A stretch of DNA of 23,293 nt from Phoronis australis (lineage: Eukaryota > Phoronida > Phoronidae), in assembly GCA_002633005.1 (NCBI GenBank), contig NMRA01001030.1, positions 20,818 to 44,110 of the forward strand, read 5' to 3'. The position numbers and the translations under genes are program-made. The notes below the pieces were generated by a model. It saw nothing but the letters and a program-made list of their open reading frames with translations. It searched no databases and was not told the DNA's origin. Shown here in pieces: positions 21,301 to 23,293 of the stretch. How positions within the stretch are numbered: the stretch's first letter is position 1; each line of letters begins with the position of its first letter.

Positions 21301-22811
21301 CTCTCAACATGTCTTTCGTGAATGGCTCGAAGCCTATTTTTTGTATGAAATTCTTATAAAAGATGGCACTGTGACAGCTATTTTCTCCTTTTTTGTTTGC
21401 GAACTCGCAACCATAGCTCAGCTTTTTCTGGTGGGATTTTATTTTTCTGATTTTTCTTTCTGTGGATATATCATTCAAATGTCTCATTTGGTGTTCTGTA
21501 GTTCTTGCCATTCTCGAGTGAATAGAGTTTGTCTGCGAACTGGTCTCCAAATAACTGAGTTTTAGTGCCGTATCTTCGGGGTCCCTTGATGGATATATTT
21601 GAAATTTGGTATGTGGAGAGATCTTTTCAATTACAATCATCATTGTGAAGTCCTGTTTCTTGCTACGACTTACCGTTCTTGCGGTATTGTCACGTTTTTC
21701 CCCGTGTGTGGTTGTGCGCAGGTGTTTACCAACCGGTGCTGATAGCTTTCGGTGTGACGAAAGACTAAAGACTTGTTCTAGTTAATTACTTTATTAACCT
21801 CGATCGAATGTTCACAAGCCTACTCAAACAAAACGTTATTGAATCTTGCTGTAACTGGTGATTTCTCTTAACTACAACTCATCTGTAATTCTCTCAACTG
21901 TTTAACTGTTAACTGCTTTACTGACTAATACAAACCCGTGCTTGTGTATTTATAGATTAATGCAATGTTCTAGAACTTTTCACTAATTAAAGCACTTTCT
22001 AGAACTTTCCGGAATCTACCCAATCATTCTACAAACATGTCCTAGTCTCTAGAATATTCTAGACTGCATTAATCACTGTCATGCTAGAGTCTTCTAGAAA
22101 GTTCCACACTATACAGTATACAAATCACACCATCACTGTTGTGAACTGAGGGGTCATGCCAATCAAACAGTTCAACTAAACAAAACATGATGAGCCTCTG
22201 TTTGTGTGAACAGTTTCAGTGTTCTTGTGTTCCTCAAGTGTTCCTGGCTCTTGGTAGCCCAATACATGCGAGGTAACAACCCTTTCAAGGAAGACTAAGT
22301 AATAGGGATACTACAGTTGACATTTAGAAAGAGCAGATGTGTTGATGGTACAGAATAAGTGTATTAAACACATGGAGGTATTCTTGCACTCAATGACCTT
22401 CAAACCAGCTCTCCACTCACTGTCAAGTTTCATTCAATAATAGACAATGTCTTGATGATGTCGTGTCTGAAGTGAGAAATTGAGTTTTGCAAAAATGTTA
22501 CCCCTGACACCTACTGGGAAATAAAAGTGTGAGCACCATCTATTGGCAAGGCAGTGAGTTATGTTCCAATACCATCATGTCTGTATCTCTTCTTAGTTAA
22601 GATATCCCGTCCATGGCAGTTCAGTATTTTGATTGTCATTTTCTCAATTTTCTATGTTTTGAATATCAGATAAATGGAATAGATGTTCTGAGAGTGGAGA
22701 AGTGTGGTCAAGATGTCCGCCACTTTGTGCCGAGCCCATTAGATGCAGACACTGATGTTGACATCAAGCTGGATTGGTTGAGAAGATTTGATCACATGCA
22801 ACAACACTCAG
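18288..22811 (+). CDS. AARSD1: Alanyl-tRNA editing protein AARSD1 (AlaX family), 5' part
   Basis: Three exons are seen: 18288-18326, 19875-20021 (repeated at 20989-21135) and 22670-22811. They give about 109 residues of a protein normally about 410 long, and the rest lies beyond the right edge. The protein family hydrolyses mischarged Ser-tRNA(Ala) (and Gly-tRNA(Ala) in related forms) in trans, protecting translation from serine misincorporation at alanine codons. Seen: the editing-domain loop PEGGGQPDDRG and HMQQH, the first half of the zinc-binding HxxxH...CxxxH site. The second half (CGTH) is not in the window. All junctions are GT-AG and phase-consistent. Exon 2 is counted once because its second copy is most likely an assembly artefact. 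Known location of the family: cytosol. Confidence 0.92.
18327..19129 (+). other. AARSD1 intron 1, unique part
   Basis: AT-rich intron. The rest of intron 1 (19130-19874) belongs to the duplicated block. No other exon is recognisable. Confidence 0.55.
19130..20253. repeat. Copy A of a ~1.1-kb direct duplication containing AARSD1 exon 2
   Basis: Nearly identical to 20255-21367, with scattered substitutions and small indels in the intron parts and an identical exon. It ends exactly at the N (20254). Confidence 0.93.
19875..20021 (+). CDS. AARSD1: AARSD1 exon 2, first copy
   Basis: The acceptor TTGTTTACAG is followed by 49 codons in phase 0, FRSKVVSCEPASIKQV through ILFPEGGGQPDDRGK, with donor AAAG|GTAATT. 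It matches the vertebrate segment EFTTTVVSC...LFPEGGGQPDDRG. GGGQP forms part of the editing site of AlaRS-type proteins. Confidence 0.9.
20255..21367. repeat. Copy B of a ~1.1-kb direct duplication containing AARSD1 exon 2
   Basis: Begins immediately after the N, inside sequence matching 19130 onward. After 21367 it continues into sequence absent from copy A (CACTGTGACAGC). This is the expected pattern of two overlapping allelic contigs placed end to end. Confidence 0.93.
20989..21135 (+). CDS. AARSD1: AARSD1 exon 2, second copy
   Basis: Same 49 codons, acceptor and donor as 19875-20021, with no base difference that I could find. If both copies were real, splicing them in series would keep the frame (147 nt, phase 0 at both ends) but would insert a second GGGQP loop that no known family member has. 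I treat it as an allelic copy. Confidence 0.7.
21368..21720. other. AARSD1 intron 2, first part
   Basis: T-rich sequence with no coding exon. A 120-codon minus-strand open frame (21643-21281) and a 74-codon plus-strand frame overlap it, and neither resembles a known protein. Confidence 0.45.
21785..22110 (-). mobile_element. Heat-shock-type promoter unit, possible solo LTR
   Basis: On the minus strand the order is an HSE triplet at 22104-22092 (GAActTTCtaGAA), CTCTAGAATATTCTAGAC near 22064-22047, a perfect four-unit HSE at 22014-21997, another TTCtaGAA pair at 21975-21968, TATAAATA at 21954-21947, and AATAAA at 21795-21790, about 130 nt after the expected start. HSE-TATA-start-AATAAA in this compact order is typical of an LTR (U3-R-U5), and also of a heat-inducible gene promoter. 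No open frame with hsp70-like content follows. I did not find clear TG...CA ends or a target-site duplication, so the element class and limits are uncertain. Confidence 0.45.
21997..22014. promoter_or_regulatory. Perfect four-unit heat-shock element
   Basis: TTCtaGAActTTCcgGAA: four alternating perfect nGAAn pentamer units, the canonical binding site of trimeric HSF1. Confidence 0.75.
22111..22669 (+). other. AARSD1 intron 2, last part
   Basis: No gene recognised. It ends at the acceptor GAATATCAG before exon 3, with a T-rich tract (TTTTCTCAATTTTCTATGTTTT) upstream. Confidence 0.5.
22670..22811 (+). CDS. AARSD1: AARSD1 exon 3: first zinc-binding motif
   Basis: The acceptor GAATATCAG is followed in phase 0 by INGIDVLRVEKCGQDVRHF, a variable stretch, and LDWLRRFDHMQQHS, then one base (G) before donor G|GTAATG. 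Vertebrate AARSD1 has INDISVLRV and VDWERRFDHMQQHSGQHL, an excellent match. HMQQH is the HxxxH zinc-binding motif of the AlaRS/AlaX editing domain. The next exon must begin in phase 1 and is outside the window. Confidence 0.94.
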
Positions 22812-23080
22812 GTAATGCCATCTGTTCACTGTGCATACAAAGTGCATCTGTTGACATGCATACAAACTACCATCCGTTGACATGCATATAAAGTGCCATC
22901 TGATGGTGTGCATACAACGGTCAGGTAGTGCCATCTGTTGACAGTGCATACAAATTACCATCTGTTGATGTGCATACAACACGCAGGTAATGCCATCTGT
23001 TGACAATGCATATAAAGTGCCATCTGGTGACGTGCATACAATAGTCAGGTAGTGCCATCTGTTGAGAGTACATACAAACT
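22809..23080. repeat. Higher-order tandem repeat starting at the AARSD1 exon 3 donor
   Basis: About nine units of 26-36 bp based on GCCATCTGTTGACATGCATACAA, arranged in larger units of about 62 bp. Larger units begin with CAGGTARTGCCATCTGTT at 22809 (the real donor), 22922, 22984 and 23046. Confidence 0.88.
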
Positions 23081-23293
23081 TTTGATTTATGATGTATTTT
23101 GCAACAAGTTTGTATCAGATGTACTTCCAAAAGTTATAATAAGATTTACTGAAAAACATAACCTAAATTATGGTTGATTTCAAGAAGGACTGCAAACCTG
23201 AGAATGAGAAATCTTACTTCTATCCTAAAAGAGTTCTAAGCAGAGATAGATATTGATATTTGAGGATTACTAAAAGTAATATTTTTTTTTTTT
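23081..23293 (+). other. AARSD1 intron 3, right edge of the window
   Basis: AT-rich intron ending in a T run at the window edge. No exon seen. Confidence 0.5.

Noticed and set aside
21281-21643. 120-codon minus-strand frame downstream of the heat-shock-type promoter
   Set aside because: Considered as the product of that promoter, but it overlaps the end of duplicated AARSD1 intron sequence and has no domain I recognise.

Overview
The window comes from an animal nuclear genome, probably a marine invertebrate with high heterozygosity. Exons are separated by GT-AG introns, non-coding DNA is AT-rich and full of minisatellites, and both recognisable genes are metazoan. The species or phylum cannot be fixed from the sequence. 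There are three single-base N gaps (7920, 10007, 20254), and two of them sit exactly between near-identical direct copies, the usual mark of unmerged alleles in a draft assembly.

Two genes lie head to head. On the minus strand, about 15.86 kb down to 5.85 kb, is a six-coding-exon gene of the MBD5/MBD6 family. It has a long serine-rich N-terminal region, an MBD split across exons 2 and 3, a very large Gln/Pro/Ser/Thr-rich exon 4, a PWWP domain split over exons 5 and 6, and a short C-terminal exon. All five exon junctions keep the reading frame, and the assembled coding sequence is exactly 1,822 codons, stop included. About 238 codons of that are probably a false duplication. A long 3' UTR probably runs to an AATAAA near 2.8 kb. 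A likely non-coding first exon lies near 16.9 kb.

On the plus strand from 18288 is the 5' part of AARSD1, the free-standing alanyl-tRNA editing protein: exon 1 (13 codons), exon 2 (49 codons, present twice around the N at 20254) and exon 3 with the first zinc-binding motif HMQQH. The gene continues past the right edge.

The 2.46 kb between the two start codons holds a 0.8 kb inverted repeat whose arms each carry a YY1-like AACATGGC element, and a promoter-like patch just before AARSD1. AARSD1 intron 2 contains a compact minus-strand unit with heat-shock elements, a TATAAATA box and an AATAAA, resembling a heat-shock promoter or a solo LTR. The left 2.8 kb is intergenic with no recognisable gene, but it has a tandem array of six perfect AP-1 (TGACTCA) sites. 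Minisatellites repeatedly abut exon boundaries: the exon 3 acceptor, the exon 4 donor and the stop codon of the MBD gene, and the exon 3 donor of AARSD1. No bacterial-type system, CRISPR array or RNA gene was found.
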